Origin: Variimorphobacter saccharofermentans
GTDB taxonomy: Bacteria; Bacillota; Clostridia; Lachnospirales; Lachnospiraceae
Direction: 5' to 3'
Length of the DNA stretch: 64,000 nucleotides
Assembly (NCBI RefSeq): GCF_014174405.1
Contig: NZ_JACEGA010000001.1
Location: 1,238,001-1,302,000 of the forward strand
Position numbers and translations under genes: made by a program. Positions 18,100-26,733 of the stretch are shown in pieces (position 1 is the first letter of the stretch; every line of letters starts with the position of its first letter). The notes under the pieces are model-generated. The model did not search any database, was not told the DNA's origin, and worked only from the letters and a program-made list of their open reading frames with translations.

Positions 18100-18966
18100 A
18101 TGAAACTTAAATATAAAAAGATCATATTATTTACAACTATGAGTACTATGGGAATTGGATTATTAACACTTTCCATAACTCAGGACAAGCCCAAGGCGAA
18201 AGAGTCTGTGAATGGAGCACCAAGAGTGGAAGCCAGTTTGCTGTCCGATACAAGTTCTACAAGTGTCGATGAGGTATATGAGACTACGGCAGTGGCGTCT
18301 CCAACAGAGATGCCATCCGCAACCATAACACCGGAACCAACTGAGGCTCCTACTCCTACACCATTACCTGTGTATGAGATAGAGAAGGAAGGATATCCGG
18401 AAATCGAAGAATTATTTAAAAAATATTATGTTGCAAAGAATAACTGTGATGTTGATCAATTAAAGTCTATTCTTAGCAATCCAACAAAGGTTGAATCTCA
18501 GGAACAGCTGCAAAAGAAAACGGAATACATCGATGAGTATCAGAAGATTAAACCTTATGTTAAGAAAGGTGCTCAGAAAGGAACATATATTGTATATGTT
18601 TATCATGAGATAAAGTTTACCAGTGTGAATACACCGGCGCCAAGCTTATCAAAGTTCTATGTGATAACGGATGCAAGGGGTGACTTGAAGATCTTCTCCG
18701 GTGAGATGGATGAGGAATTAAAGGCTTATTATGATGCTAGAAACACGGATGAGGATGTAGTTGAAATCATTAATATGACCAATAAGAAGAGTGAGGAAGC
18801 GAAAGAAAAGGACGAGGACTTACTCAACTTTTGGAAGAGTATTGAGAAACTGACAAATAATAATAAAAAGTCTGATACAGATACAAAGAATGAAATGAAG
18901 GACTCCTCAGAGGCTCAGGATACTTCAGCGACAGACAATCAGGAAGAGACTACTTCAGAAGAATAA
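18100..18966 (+). CDS. Secreted or membrane-anchored protein of unknown function
   Basis: The 288-residue protein begins with an uncleaved-looking signal anchor (KKIILFTTMSTMGIGLLTLSI), then a Ser/Thr/Pro-rich linker (about 45-95, with PTEAPTPTPLP), and a globular region (about 100-210) resembling a small NTF2-like fold (EELFKKYYVAKNNCDVDQL). The C-terminal 70 residues are acidic and charged (ends ETTSEE). This layout occurs in many clostridial extracytoplasmic proteins without known role. The ribosome binding site (GAGGAG) is good and a promoter lies 40 bp upstream. Confidence 0.7.
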   Translation: MKLKYKKIILFTTMSTMGIGLLTLSITQDKPKAKESVNGAPRVEASLLSDTSSTSVDEVYETTAVASPTEMPSATITPEPTEAPTPTPLPVYEIEKEGYPEIEELFKKYYVAKNNCDVDQLKSILSNPTKVESQEQLQKKTEYIDEYQKIKPYVKKGAQKGTYIVYVYHEIKFTSVNTPAPSLSKFYVITDARGDLKIFSGEMDEELKAYYDARNTDEDVVEIINMTNKKSEEAKEKDEDLLNFWKSIEKLTNNNKKSDTDTKNEMKDSSEAQDTSATDNQEETTSEE

Positions 18967-18975
18967 AATAATAAT

Positions 18976-19019
18976 AACTCCTTATACTATTAATAATTTA
19001 ATAGGATAAGGAGTTTTTT
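18976..19019 (+). terminator. Terminator hairpin whose 3' arm is the ribosome binding site of the next gene
   Basis: AACTCCTTAT (18976-18985) pairs with ATAAGGAGTT (19006-19015), followed by T residues to 19019. The AAGGAG at 19008-19013 inside the 3' arm is also the Shine-Dalgarno sequence for the ATG at 19022. Folding would both end transcription of the upstream gene and hide the ribosome site. Confidence 0.75.
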
Positions 19020-19021
19020 AT

Positions 19022-19456
19022 ATGATTGGTAATGTTGATTTAGATTTGCTGGAAAAGACATATCAGAATGCCTCTACGGGAATCATAGCTATTGAAGAGG
19101 TGATTGATAAGGTTACTAATGAAAAGATGAGTATTGACTTGCATCGGCATTTACGTGATTATCAGGAAATTGCAGATCGGTCGAAGCAGCAATTAGAGAT
19201 GAATAATGCGAAAGTAAAAGAAAAGTCCGTATATGACCGGATGATGATGAAGGGTAATGTCAAGATGAATACATTATTCCAGTCATCTGATAGTCATATT
19301 GCTCAAATGATAATACAGGGCAGTACTATGGGAGTGACCCAAATGACCAAACTGATACATGAAAGCAAAAATTCTGACGGTATTAGTAAACAGATTGCTG
19401 AGGAGTTTGTAAAGAAGGAAGAGGACAATATTGAAACTATGAAAAAATATTTATAG
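19022..19456 (+). CDS. Small helical (ferritin-like) protein of unknown function
   Basis: The 144-residue protein is predicted almost entirely helical with an alternating charge pattern (DLDLLEKTYQNASTGIIAIEEV, SIDLHRHLRDYQEIADR) that suggests a four-helix bundle of ferritin-like type. Conserved acidic and histidine positions (E23, H43, E50) are compatible with that fold, but no complete di-iron motif is evident. It has no signal peptide. Its ribosome site lies in the upstream terminator hairpin, so expression may depend on read-through or on opening of the hairpin. Confidence 0.6.
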   Translation: MIGNVDLDLLEKTYQNASTGIIAIEEVIDKVTNEKMSIDLHRHLRDYQEIADRSKQQLEMNNAKVKEKSVYDRMMMKGNVKMNTLFQSSDSHIAQMIIQGSTMGVTQMTKLIHESKNSDGISKQIAEEFVKKEEDNIETMKKYL

Positions 19457-19517
19457 TGTGAGAAATAAATTTAGAAAAGCAATTTCTGAGTATTTCAGAA
19501 GGAACATTAGAAAACCG

Positions 19518-19600
19518 AGAAAGTATGTTATGGTAACAACAGCTATTCCGTATTTCACCACACAAACGGAAGGTTTTGTAGATACCATTACATACTTTCT
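19518..19600. repeat. Nested palindrome between two genes
   Basis: AGAAAGTATG (19518-19527) pairs with CATACTTTCT (19591-19600), ATGGTA (19530-19535) with TACCAT (19583-19588), and inside these TTCCGT (19546-19551) with ACGGAA (19566-19571). The result is a stem of about 22 pairs in three blocks over 83 bases. It has no clear T-run afterwards, so it is more likely a structured RNA or small palindromic element than a simple terminator. Confidence 0.6.
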
Positions 19601-19680
19601 TGTTATATCAGATGATACATTCTATAACTAGACGAAAGAAAGGAAATCAATTATAATAAAGCTTACAAAAAAGGATTTGT

Positions 19681-20454
19681 ATGGAGAAAAATATGGCAAA
19701 GAGAACTAAGAATTTAACCTCTCAGGGGGAGGAAAAAGAAGAAATTAGAATTAACAAATTTCTAAGTGAAGCAGGAGTATGTTCCAGAAGAGAGGCAGAT
19801 CGCTACATTTCTGAAGGAAAAGTAATGATAGATGGCGTTGTTGCTCAAATGGGCTCTAAGGTTACAAAGAACAACGTAGTTACCTTTTGCGGTAAGCAGC
19901 TTCAAAAGGAAGAAAAACTGGTACTTATAGCATTTAATAAACCAGAAGGAATTGTATGTACAACCGACCCAAGAGAGCCTGATAATATTATAGATTATAT
20001 TAACTATGGAATGAGAATATATCCTATTGGTCGTCTGGACAAGGATTCAGAAGGGCTAATTCTACTAACCAATGACGGAAATATCGTAAATAAAATACTA
20101 CGTGCAGAAAATAAGCATGAAAAGGAATATATCGTAAGAGTAAATAAGGAAATAACATCGGACTTTATAAAGAATATGTCAGTGGGTGTACCAATCCTGG
20201 ATACCGTTACGAATCCCTGTAAGGTGGAGATGATTGACAAATATACCTTTCGAATTACCCTGACACAGGGGCTCAACCGACAAATTCGACGAATGTGTGA
20301 GTATTTTGGATACCGTGTTGTACACCTTAGACGTGTTAGAATTATGAACATTCAGTTAGGAAGGTTAAAGACGGGTGATTTCCGTAATGTGACAGAGAAG
20401 GAAATAGAGGAGTTAAACCGGTTAATTCAAAAACGTAAAAGTGTGCAAAATTAG
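19681..20454 (+). CDS. rluF: 23S rRNA pseudouridine synthase, RluF type
   Basis: The 257-residue protein has an N-terminal S4 RNA-binding domain (NKFLSEAGVCSRREADRYI, about 22-70) and an RsuA/RluF pseudouridine synthase domain with the catalytic aspartate in PIGRLDKDSEGLILLTND, GVPILDTVTNPCKV and LTQGLNRQIRRMCEYFGY. The FNKPEG and EKEYIVRVN segments and the overall wording match RluF, which modifies U2604 of 23S rRNA in Escherichia coli; an RluB role cannot be excluded. AAAGGA lies 5 bp before the ATG at 19681; a second ATG at 19693 has its own GGAG. A large palindrome sits just upstream. Confidence 0.88.
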   Translation: MEKNMAKRTKNLTSQGEEKEEIRINKFLSEAGVCSRREADRYISEGKVMIDGVVAQMGSKVTKNNVVTFCGKQLQKEEKLVLIAFNKPEGIVCTTDPREPDNIIDYINYGMRIYPIGRLDKDSEGLILLTNDGNIVNKILRAENKHEKEYIVRVNKEITSDFIKNMSVGVPILDTVTNPCKVEMIDKYTFRITLTQGLNRQIRRMCEYFGYRVVHLRRVRIMNIQLGRLKTGDFRNVTEKEIEELNRLIQKRKSVQN

Positions 20455-20508
20455 TTTATTAGATGACAGATTTAAATTTCATATTTGGCATCCGATGGAA
20501 GGCTAATA

Positions 20509-20517
20509 TGGTATACT
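20509..20517 (+). promoter_or_regulatory. Possible extended -10 promoter of ligA
   Basis: TGGTATACT is an extended -10 element (TGn-TATACT) about 50 bp before the ligA start; no good -35 is present. Confidence 0.35.
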
Positions 20518-20566
20518 GAAGGTGCTAGAGCTAACGTAAAAATGATAAAAGGAAGGTATTGATGTC

Positions 20567-22564
20567 ATGGATATCAGGCAGGAAATAGAGCAATTACGAA
20601 AAGAATTGGAATATCACAATGATCGATATTACAATCAGGATGATCCTGAAATATCGGATTATGAGTATGATCAGCTTTCTTTACGTCTTAGAACATTAGA
20701 GAAAGAGCATCCCGAATTGGCGGATAGTAATTCTCCGACGCAGAAAGTAGGCGGAAAAGCGAAAAGAGAAGCAGGAGTACTGGTTAAACATAATGTTCCT
20801 ATGTTGAGTCTGCAGGATGTCTTTGAGAAGGAAGAGGTATATAGTTTTGTAGAAAAGATCAAAAAGGAACGAAGCGATGCAGTATTTGTGGTGGAGAAGA
20901 AAATAGATGGGCTATCCGTTTCCCTGAGATATGATAATGGCAATCTGATCAAGGGCGTTACCCGTGGGGACGGAGTAAATTATGGAGAGGATGTAACAGC
21001 CAATGTTAAGATGATAAAGGATGTGAAAGTAAAGCTTAAGGATGCTGTACCCTATATAGAAATCCGGGGCGAGGTCTACATGAAAAATGCGGACTTTGCT
21101 GCAGTTAATGAGAAGCTGGAGGCAGAGGGGAAGAAGCTTTTTGCGAATCCTAGAAATTGCTCAGCGGGGACACTTCGACAACTGGATCCGGAGGTGGTTA
21201 AGGAGCGTAAGCTCTCACTCTTTGTATTCAATGTACAGGACGTTAGTGGTATTACCTTCCGAACACATTCAGAAAGCCTGGAATGGTTAAAGAACCAAGG
21301 AATTAAGGTGATCGAAGGATATCGATTATGCCGGTCGGCTGATGAGGTGTGGGAAGCAATTTGTGAAATCGGTGAATCCCGTGGCAATTTACCCTATGAT
21401 ATCGATGGAGCAGTCGTAAAGGTTGATAATCTGGAGGACCGTGAATACTTTGGAACCACCTCGAAGGTACCCAAGTGGGCAATCGCTTATAAATATCCAC
21501 CGGAAGAAAAGGAGACAGTTGTTAAAGAAATCAGATTATCGGTTGGGAGAACAGGCAGAATAACTCCAACTGCCATATTCGAACCAATTCGACTGTGCGG
21601 TACGAACGTAGAACGTGCTACCTTGCATAACCAGGACCGTATTAATGAACTTGATGTTAGAATAGGTGATACGATAATCGTAAGAAAAGCGGGAGAGATC
21701 ATTCCCGAAGTATTATCAGTGGTAAAATCAAAACGTCCGGAAGGAACCGTTCCTTACCATATATCATCCACCTGTCCCAGCTGTGGAGCAGCAACTATTC
21801 GTGATGAAAATACAGCGGATACCAGATGTACGAATTTGAATTGCCCTGCACAGCTAAGCCAGCACATTATCAACTTTGTGGGGCGTAATGCAATGGATAT
21901 CAAAGGTTTTGGTGAAGCCTATATTGAAGTCTTAATAAAAGAAGGATATATCAAAGACATTGCAGATATCTACTATCTTAAGAACTATCGAGATGAACTG
22001 ATTGAAAAAGGACTAATTGGAAAAGAAAAAAATACGGATAAGCTGCTTAAGGCAATCGAGGATAGCAAATCCAACGATCTAGACCGTTTAATTACAGGAC
22101 TTGGTATTAAGAATATTGGAAAGCAGGCTGGAGCGGAGCTGAAGAAGCATTTTCGATCAATGCATGATCTGATGAATGCTACCTATGAGGAGCTGGTTGC
22201 TATCAATGATGTGGGTGACATCAGTGCCAGAGCTATCGTAGAATTCTTTTCCTCTGAAGTAAATAAAAACATATTGGAACGTTTAGAACAGGCAGGAATG
22301 AACTTCTATTCCTCACAGGATTCCATAGCAGATCAGCGCTTTGCCGGACAAACCTTTGTGATCACAGGTACTTTACCCAGTATGGGAAGAAGCGAGATGG
22401 AAGAATTGGTGAAACAACATGGAGGTAAGGTTGCAGGAAGTGTATCGAAGAAAACTACATTCGTAATCACCGGTGAGAATGCTGGAAGTAAACTGACAAA
22501 GGCTCAGGAGTTAGGTATTCCGGTTTTGAGCGAAGAAGATATGTTGAAAAAAATCAGTGAATAA
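20567..22564 (+). CDS. ligA: NAD-dependent DNA ligase LigA
   Basis: The 665-residue protein is a full-length bacterial DNA ligase that seals nicks using NAD+. The adenylation lysine is K112 in EKKIDG. Domains in order are Ia (HNDRYYNQDDPEISDYEYDQL), adenylation, OB fold (SVGRTGRITPTAIFEP), a four-cysteine zinc finger (CPSCGAAT and CTNLNCP), helix-hairpin-helix (GLGIKNIGKQAG, INDVGDISARAI) and a C-terminal BRCT domain (GQTFVITGTLPSMGR). All expected motifs are present and length is typical. It has GGAAGG before the ATG and is probably single or the last gene of a short unit with rluF. Confidence 0.98.
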   Translation: MDIRQEIEQLRKELEYHNDRYYNQDDPEISDYEYDQLSLRLRTLEKEHPELADSNSPTQKVGGKAKREAGVLVKHNVPMLSLQDVFEKEEVYSFVEKIKKERSDAVFVVEKKIDGLSVSLRYDNGNLIKGVTRGDGVNYGEDVTANVKMIKDVKVKLKDAVPYIEIRGEVYMKNADFAAVNEKLEAEGKKLFANPRNCSAGTLRQLDPEVVKERKLSLFVFNVQDVSGITFRTHSESLEWLKNQGIKVIEGYRLCRSADEVWEAICEIGESRGNLPYDIDGAVVKVDNLEDREYFGTTSKVPKWAIAYKYPPEEKETVVKEIRLSVGRTGRITPTAIFEPIRLCGTNVERATLHNQDRINELDVRIGDTIIVRKAGEIIPEVLSVVKSKRPEGTVPYHISSTCPSCGAATIRDENTADTRCTNLNCPAQLSQHIINFVGRNAMDIKGFGEAYIEVLIKEGYIKDIADIYYLKNYRDELIEKGLIGKEKNTDKLLKAIEDSKSNDLDRLITGLGIKNIGKQAGAELKKHFRSMHDLMNATYEELVAINDVGDISARAIVEFFSSEVNKNILERLEQAGMNFYSSQDSIADQRFAGQTFVITGTLPSMGRSEMEELVKQHGGKVAGSVSKKTTFVITGENAGSKLTKAQELGIPVLSEEDMLKKISE

Positions 22565-22645
22565 GTAATTGCCTCATACAATATAATCAACCTATTCAGG
22601 ATATTTTGTATTTACAGCAAGTTGATATTATTTCCAGATTGTTGA

Positions 22646-22674
22646 TTGATTTATTGTTTTTTTCATGATATGAT
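22646..22674 (+). promoter_or_regulatory. Promoter of metA
   Basis: TTGATT at 22646-22651 and TATGAT at 22669-22674 are 17 bp apart. The expected leader is only about 30 bases, too short for a riboswitch. Confidence 0.65.
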
Positions 22675-22712
22675 AGGTACTATTATTAATGACTAAGAGA
22701 TGGTGATGAAAA

Positions 22713-23618
22713 ATGCCGATTAAAGTTCAAAGCGATTTACCTGCTAAAAGAATCCTCGAGGACGAGAATATATTCATAATGGATGAAACTAGAGCGATGC
22801 ACCAGGACATCCGACCTTTACAAATAGCCATCCTAAACCTGATGCCAATAAAGGAGGATACTGAGGTTCAGTTGCTTCGTAGTCTGTCGAATACACCGTT
22901 GCAGGTGGATATCACATTCTTGACAACAGGATCCTATGTTGGAACACATACACCTACAAGCCATTTGGACCAGTTTTACCTTACCTATGAGGATGTGAAA
23001 AACCGCAAGTTTGATGGACTGATTATTACAGGTGCGCCGGTCGAGTTAATGGAATTCGAGGAAGTAACCTACTGGGATGAGCTTGTGAAAATTATGGAAT
23101 GGTCAAAAGCCAATGTAATCTCAACACTCCATATTTGCTGGGGAGCTCAGGCAGGATTATATTATCATTATGGAATTAAGAAAAAAATACTTGATAAAAA
23201 AATGTTTGGCATCTTTGAACATAGGGTGTTGAAAAGAAGAGTTCCCTTTGTAAGAGGCTTTGATGATGTCTTTTATGCACCCCATTCCCGTTATACAACA
23301 GTGGACCGGGAAGACATATTACAATGCAGTGAGCTTTCTATCCTGGCGGAATCGGATGAAGCAGGTGTATTTATCGTAATTGATCAGAATGAAAAGATGA
23401 TATTTGTAATGGGTCATCCTGAGTACGACCGTATTTCCCTGGATAAAGAATATAAGCGAGATATTGCCAAAGGATTGGATATTGCTTTACCCAAGAACTA
23501 TTATCCAGAAAACCAGCCGGAATCCCGACCGAATTTGGTATGGAGAGCCCATGCGAATGCAATGTATACAAATTGGTTGAATTACTACGTATACCAAGTT
23601 ACTCCTTACGAGTTGTAA
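22713..23618 (+). CDS. metAA: Homoserine O-acetyltransferase (MetA family)
   Basis: The 301-residue protein matches the MetA family, which activates homoserine for methionine synthesis. The catalytic cysteine is C142 in LHICWGAQAG, and the histidine and glutamate pair is in the FVMGHPEYDR segment. Residue 111 is glutamate (TGAPVE111), the residue that favours acetyl-CoA; succinyl-CoA enzymes have glycine there. So acetyl transfer is predicted although many databases label the family homoserine O-succinyltransferase. A consensus promoter stands 40 bp upstream. Confidence 0.93.
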   Translation: MPIKVQSDLPAKRILEDENIFIMDETRAMHQDIRPLQIAILNLMPIKEDTEVQLLRSLSNTPLQVDITFLTTGSYVGTHTPTSHLDQFYLTYEDVKNRKFDGLIITGAPVELMEFEEVTYWDELVKIMEWSKANVISTLHICWGAQAGLYYHYGIKKKILDKKMFGIFEHRVLKRRVPFVRGFDDVFYAPHSRYTTVDREDILQCSELSILAESDEAGVFIVIDQNEKMIFVMGHPEYDRISLDKEYKRDIAKGLDIALPKNYYPENQPESRPNLVWRAHANAMYTNWLNYYVYQVTPYEL

Positions 23619-23806
23619 AGAAAAGCTTGGAAACACCGCATTTATAAGCTTTGCAGCGATTTATTGGAATATTCTATAGTGTTATAAATTGATGCAAAAT
23701 CCTACATATACTTAAGTAATTGGAGTGAAATGGGAGTAAATTAAGAGAAGCATTGGAGTAAAGTAAGATGTGGTAAAAGACCCTGCTAATAATGATGAAT
23801 AGTTAA

Positions 23807-23838
23807 AAAAGGAGAGGCAGTAGTTGTCCTCTCCTTAA
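23807..23838 (-). terminator. Intrinsic terminator on the minus strand
   Basis: AAGGAGAGG (23809-23817) pairs with CCTCTCCTT (23828-23836) around a 10-base loop. Read on the minus strand the stem is followed by TTTTTT; on the plus strand only by a weak AT stretch. This points to a minus-strand transcript ending here, although it may also stop read-through from metA. Confidence 0.75.
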
Positions 23839-23851
23839 TTATTATGTATGC

Positions 23852-23944
23852 TTACTTATTTTTAAGCTTCGCTAAAATACGTATTGAGTAAATTAAAATC
23901 CTTTTTTTAATCGTCGCTGATAATTCATCCAAAAGCTCAGGCAT
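23852..23944 (-). CDS. Possible small cationic peptide (30 aa)
   Basis: On the minus strand an ATG (23942-23944) is preceded at 7 bases by AAGGTG and opens a 30-residue frame (begins MPELLDELSATIKKRILIYS), followed after 14 bp by a minus-strand terminator. The sequence is basic and amphipathic, with a positively charged hydrophobic C-terminal half. Gene-like signals on both sides support expression, but the frame is very short and no family is recognised; a small RNA with an accidental frame is the alternative. Confidence 0.35.
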   Translation of the reverse strand: MPELLDELSATIKKRILIYSIRILAKLKNK

Positions 23945-24307
23945 TCTAATACACCTTACTATTTAAACTTACGGCAAGCTGCAATACTTCTTAATGACAG
24001 CTGAACTGTAACGGACAGTGTGGTCTGTTTTATAGATGTTTACAATAAAAAAATGTTATAAAATGTATCTATAATTGTTTCAAAATAATCGGGCATTAAC
24101 GAAGGTTATTGTATAGTAAATTGATAAGTGTGCGTTTGCAAGTGATTCTCATAAGAAATTAATAGGAAATTTGAGGAGTGAAAAGTTTAAAAGATTAATT
24201 CTAAAAAAGCTAATAAAAAATCACGAAAATTTTAGTAGCAAGAGTAATTGAAATTGAGATGGAGAATAATCTGTCAAATTTATATGAAAATAGGAGGTGT
24301 AAATAGT

Positions 24308-25441
24308 ATGAAGAAGCAAATTATTAGTATTATTGTATGTATTGCTTTCGTTTTTACTATATTGCCAATACCAGTGTATGCAGCAGAAGATTCGCAGGAG
24401 TTCTATAATGAAAGTAATGCTGAAAGTAGTCACGAAACCATAAGTGATGAAAATCAAACAAATAATGATGCAACATATGATAATGAAGTTAATTCTATTA
24501 ATCCTAATAACAATAATACTGATCCCAGCAATCCTGATAACAGCAATTTTAATGACATCAATCTTAACAACAGTAATTCTGCTCCTTCGACAGAACAATC
24601 AGAAAATAGCACCAAAAATGATGAAGGCTACACTGAAAATGTTACAAATGAGATTACAGAAGAATTACCATTATTACAGAATTTTGCACAACTACAGAGC
24701 TTACAAGAAATTGTGTCAAGTAGTGTGGAGGGGAGTTTCACTATCCTAGGCGGAATTGAAGGTATAAATTATACTTATAATGGAGCGGAAGTAGTAATAA
24801 AAAATGGAGCGGATCTTACTATTTTTAATACTAATTCGGATACGGAAATATTCGATACTAATACTTCTATCATAATTGCTAACAATGCAAATGCGAAACT
24901 TACACTTGCAGGTGTACGAATAAGCTTAAATAGCAACTCACCAATTGCAGTTAGAGATGGAGCACAATTAACATTAACATTACAAGAAAACACAGTAAAT
25001 CAACTAATATCTAATAATAGCGGTTGTGGTATTGAGGTTGCAGGTACCGCTACACTTATCATTGAAGGAGAGGGTTCCTTAATTTGTAATGGTGCTATGT
25101 ACTATGCAGGTATTGGTGGCGCATACATGAATAATGCAGGTATAATCAAAATAAAAAGTGGAATTGTTACCGCTACTGCTGGGAATTTTGCTGCAGGTAT
25201 CGGCGGCGCACCATATGGAACTGTTGATACAATAGAAATATATGGTGGCACAATTGCTGCAAACGGTGGATTATATGCAGCTGGAATTGGTTCTGGATAT
25301 CCTGTTGAAGGTGGAACCATAAGAATTAGTGGAGGAGATATAACTGCAACCGGCTCAATGGGCAGTGCAATTGGAGGTAGTTTTAAAAGAGGTGCCTCGT
25401 TACGATGGAAGTATTGGAGGCAGCCCAGGTGGTTCTACTAA
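24308..25441 (+). CDS. Secreted beta-solenoid surface protein, 5' part of a frameshifted gene
   Basis: The frame starts at ATG 24308, with AGGAGGTG 8 bp upstream, rather than the TTG at 24248. It begins with a clear signal peptide (KKQIISIIVCIAFVFTILPIPVYAAE), then an Asn/Asp-rich linker (about 40-110) and an Ala/Gly-rich beta-solenoid region (about 140-365) with repeated AGIGG and ITATG motifs. The last 18 residues after position 360 (RGASLRWKYWRQPRWFY) are out of character with the domain. Removing one A of the AAAA at 25385-25388 joins it in frame to the following gene (GGSF then KEVPRYDGSIGGSPGG), giving about 742 residues. So this is one gene with a frameshift, a sequencing error, or a phase-variable site. 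Confidence 0.7.
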   Translation: MKKQIISIIVCIAFVFTILPIPVYAAEDSQEFYNESNAESSHETISDENQTNNDATYDNEVNSINPNNNNTDPSNPDNSNFNDINLNNSNSAPSTEQSENSTKNDEGYTENVTNEITEELPLLQNFAQLQSLQEIVSSSVEGSFTILGGIEGINYTYNGAEVVIKNGADLTIFNTNSDTEIFDTNTSIIIANNANAKLTLAGVRISLNSNSPIAVRDGAQLTLTLQENTVNQLISNNSGCGIEVAGTATLIIEGEGSLICNGAMYYAGIGGAYMNNAGIIKIKSGIVTATAGNFAAGIGGAPYGTVDTIEIYGGTIAANGGLYAAGIGSGYPVEGGTIRISGGDITATGSMGSAIGGSFKRGASLRWKYWRQPRWFY

Positions 25442-26537
25442 AATAGATACTACAAAACCTGATGCTGGAACGCCGATCATCAAAGATGACAGCAATAAAT
25501 CCGGTTGGGAAGCAATCAAGGAGCTGATCAGACAGTCTCAGACCGGTGATACGGTAACGATTGATATGAACGGTGCCTTGATTGTACCGAAGGATGTTTT
25601 TGACACCATCAAAGGAAAGGATCTCACCGTTGTTTTTGAATTGGGAGAGGGAATCTCTTGGAGCATTAATGGGCAGAGTATCACGGATGATAACCTGAAG
25701 GATATTAACTTGGGCGTAACAGTGGATACAGAGGTCATACCGGAGAAGCTTATCAATGAGGTAGCGAAAGAACAGATTTATCGAAATATTAGCCTGTCCC
25801 ATAATGGCAGTTTTGGATTTGATGCAGTACTTACCATCAATATGGATAAGAAGAACGCAGGGCAATATGTACAACTGTTCTATTATAATATGTCAACAGG
25901 GCAACTGGAGCTACAATACATAGCGAAGGTAAATGAGAATGGTTCGGTACAATGCAATTTCACACATGCCTCTGATTATGTTATGGTATTTAGCAAAGTG
26001 CCTATGTATGAGAAAGCAGTAGAGCAGATTGCAATCAGTACGGATAAAGGGACTCTCTATATTGGAGGAACGAAAAATAAAAGCATGAACCTAAAGCCGG
26101 AGCTTCCGGATTATCTGAAAGAGATTACAGAAGAGGATCGCTCTCAAATTGTCATTACTTATAAGTCCAGCAATCCAAAAGTGGCAACCGTTACCTCCGC
26201 CGGGAAAATCAAGGCGAGGAAGGTTGGGAAAACAACTATTACAACACAGGTTACGGTTGGCGGAATAAAGAAAAGCTTTAAGACAACGATTACAGTTAAA
26301 GAGGCATATATAAAACTGACCAAGAGTACAGACGCATTGTTGAAAGGAAAATCCTATACCTTTAAGGCAGAAGGTTATGGAGTGGATACAAAGGATATCA
26401 CGTTTTTCACCTCCAATAAGGCCACAATAACCATTAATAAAAACACCGGTAAAGCAGTGGCAAAGTCAATCGGAACAGGTTATATCATAGCCAGAGCTGG
26501 TAATATAGAAAAGAAAATAAAAGTAGAAGTAAAATAG
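25365..26537 (+). CDS. Surface protein 3' part: repeat domain and bacterial Ig-like (Big_2) domain
   Basis: The frame overlaps the end of the upstream gene; its GTG start at 25365 has no ribosome site and is probably not used. It continues the same protein: a linker, a domain with KSGWEAIKELIRQSQTGDTV and LTINMDKKNAGQYVQLFYYN, and a C-terminal Ig-like (Big_2) region from about residue 245 (YKSSNPKVATVTSAGKIKARK, TTITTQV and a second degenerate repeat). Such domains mediate cell-wall or carbohydrate contact in Clostridia. The natural product is probably the fusion with the gene upstream, secreted through its signal peptide. Its terminator follows at 26582. Confidence 0.65.
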   Translation: MQLEVVLKEVPRYDGSIGGSPGGSTKIDTTKPDAGTPIIKDDSNKSGWEAIKELIRQSQTGDTVTIDMNGALIVPKDVFDTIKGKDLTVVFELGEGISWSINGQSITDDNLKDINLGVTVDTEVIPEKLINEVAKEQIYRNISLSHNGSFGFDAVLTINMDKKNAGQYVQLFYYNMSTGQLELQYIAKVNENGSVQCNFTHASDYVMVFSKVPMYEKAVEQIAISTDKGTLYIGGTKNKSMNLKPELPDYLKEITEEDRSQIVITYKSSNPKVATVTSAGKIKARKVGKTTITTQVTVGGIKKSFKTTITVKEAYIKLTKSTDALLKGKSYTFKAEGYGVDTKDITFFTSNKATITINKNTGKAVAKSIGTGYIIARAGNIEKKIKVEVK

Positions 26538-26581
26538 TATTACTTATAATCGTTTAGACAATGAATACTCTAGACAGGAAG

Positions 26582-26622
26582 AAGATACTGCCAAATCGGT
26601 TCAGTGGTTTGGCAGTATCTTT
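26582..26622 (+). terminator. Intrinsic terminator after the surface-protein gene
   Basis: AAGATACTGCCAAA (26582-26595) pairs with TTTGGCAGTATCTT (26608-26621), a perfect 14-bp stem with a 12-base loop and a short T-rich tail. Confidence 0.85.
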
Positions 26623-26660
26623 GTTATCGTTTAGAAACCAATCTAGGTATAATTCATTAA

Positions 26661-26689
26661 TTGACTCAACTAATTGGCTTTGGTAATAT
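26661..26689 (+). promoter_or_regulatory. Promoter of the pectate lyase gene
   Basis: TTGACT at 26661-26666 and TAATAT at 26684-26689 are 17 bp apart, with TG one base before the -10, 45 bp before the start codon. Confidence 0.65.
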
Positions 26690-26733
26690 AGAACTGTCAA
26701 AATAAACCATATTTTGTCGAAAGGGGATTAAGA

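Noticed and set aside
22675..22712. SAM riboswitch or T-box before metA
   Set aside because: The leader from the mapped promoter is only about 30 bases.
24444..24749. 101-codon frame inside the Asn-rich linker of the surface protein
   Set aside because: It is an out-of-frame translation of the AAT-rich linker, without a ribosome site.
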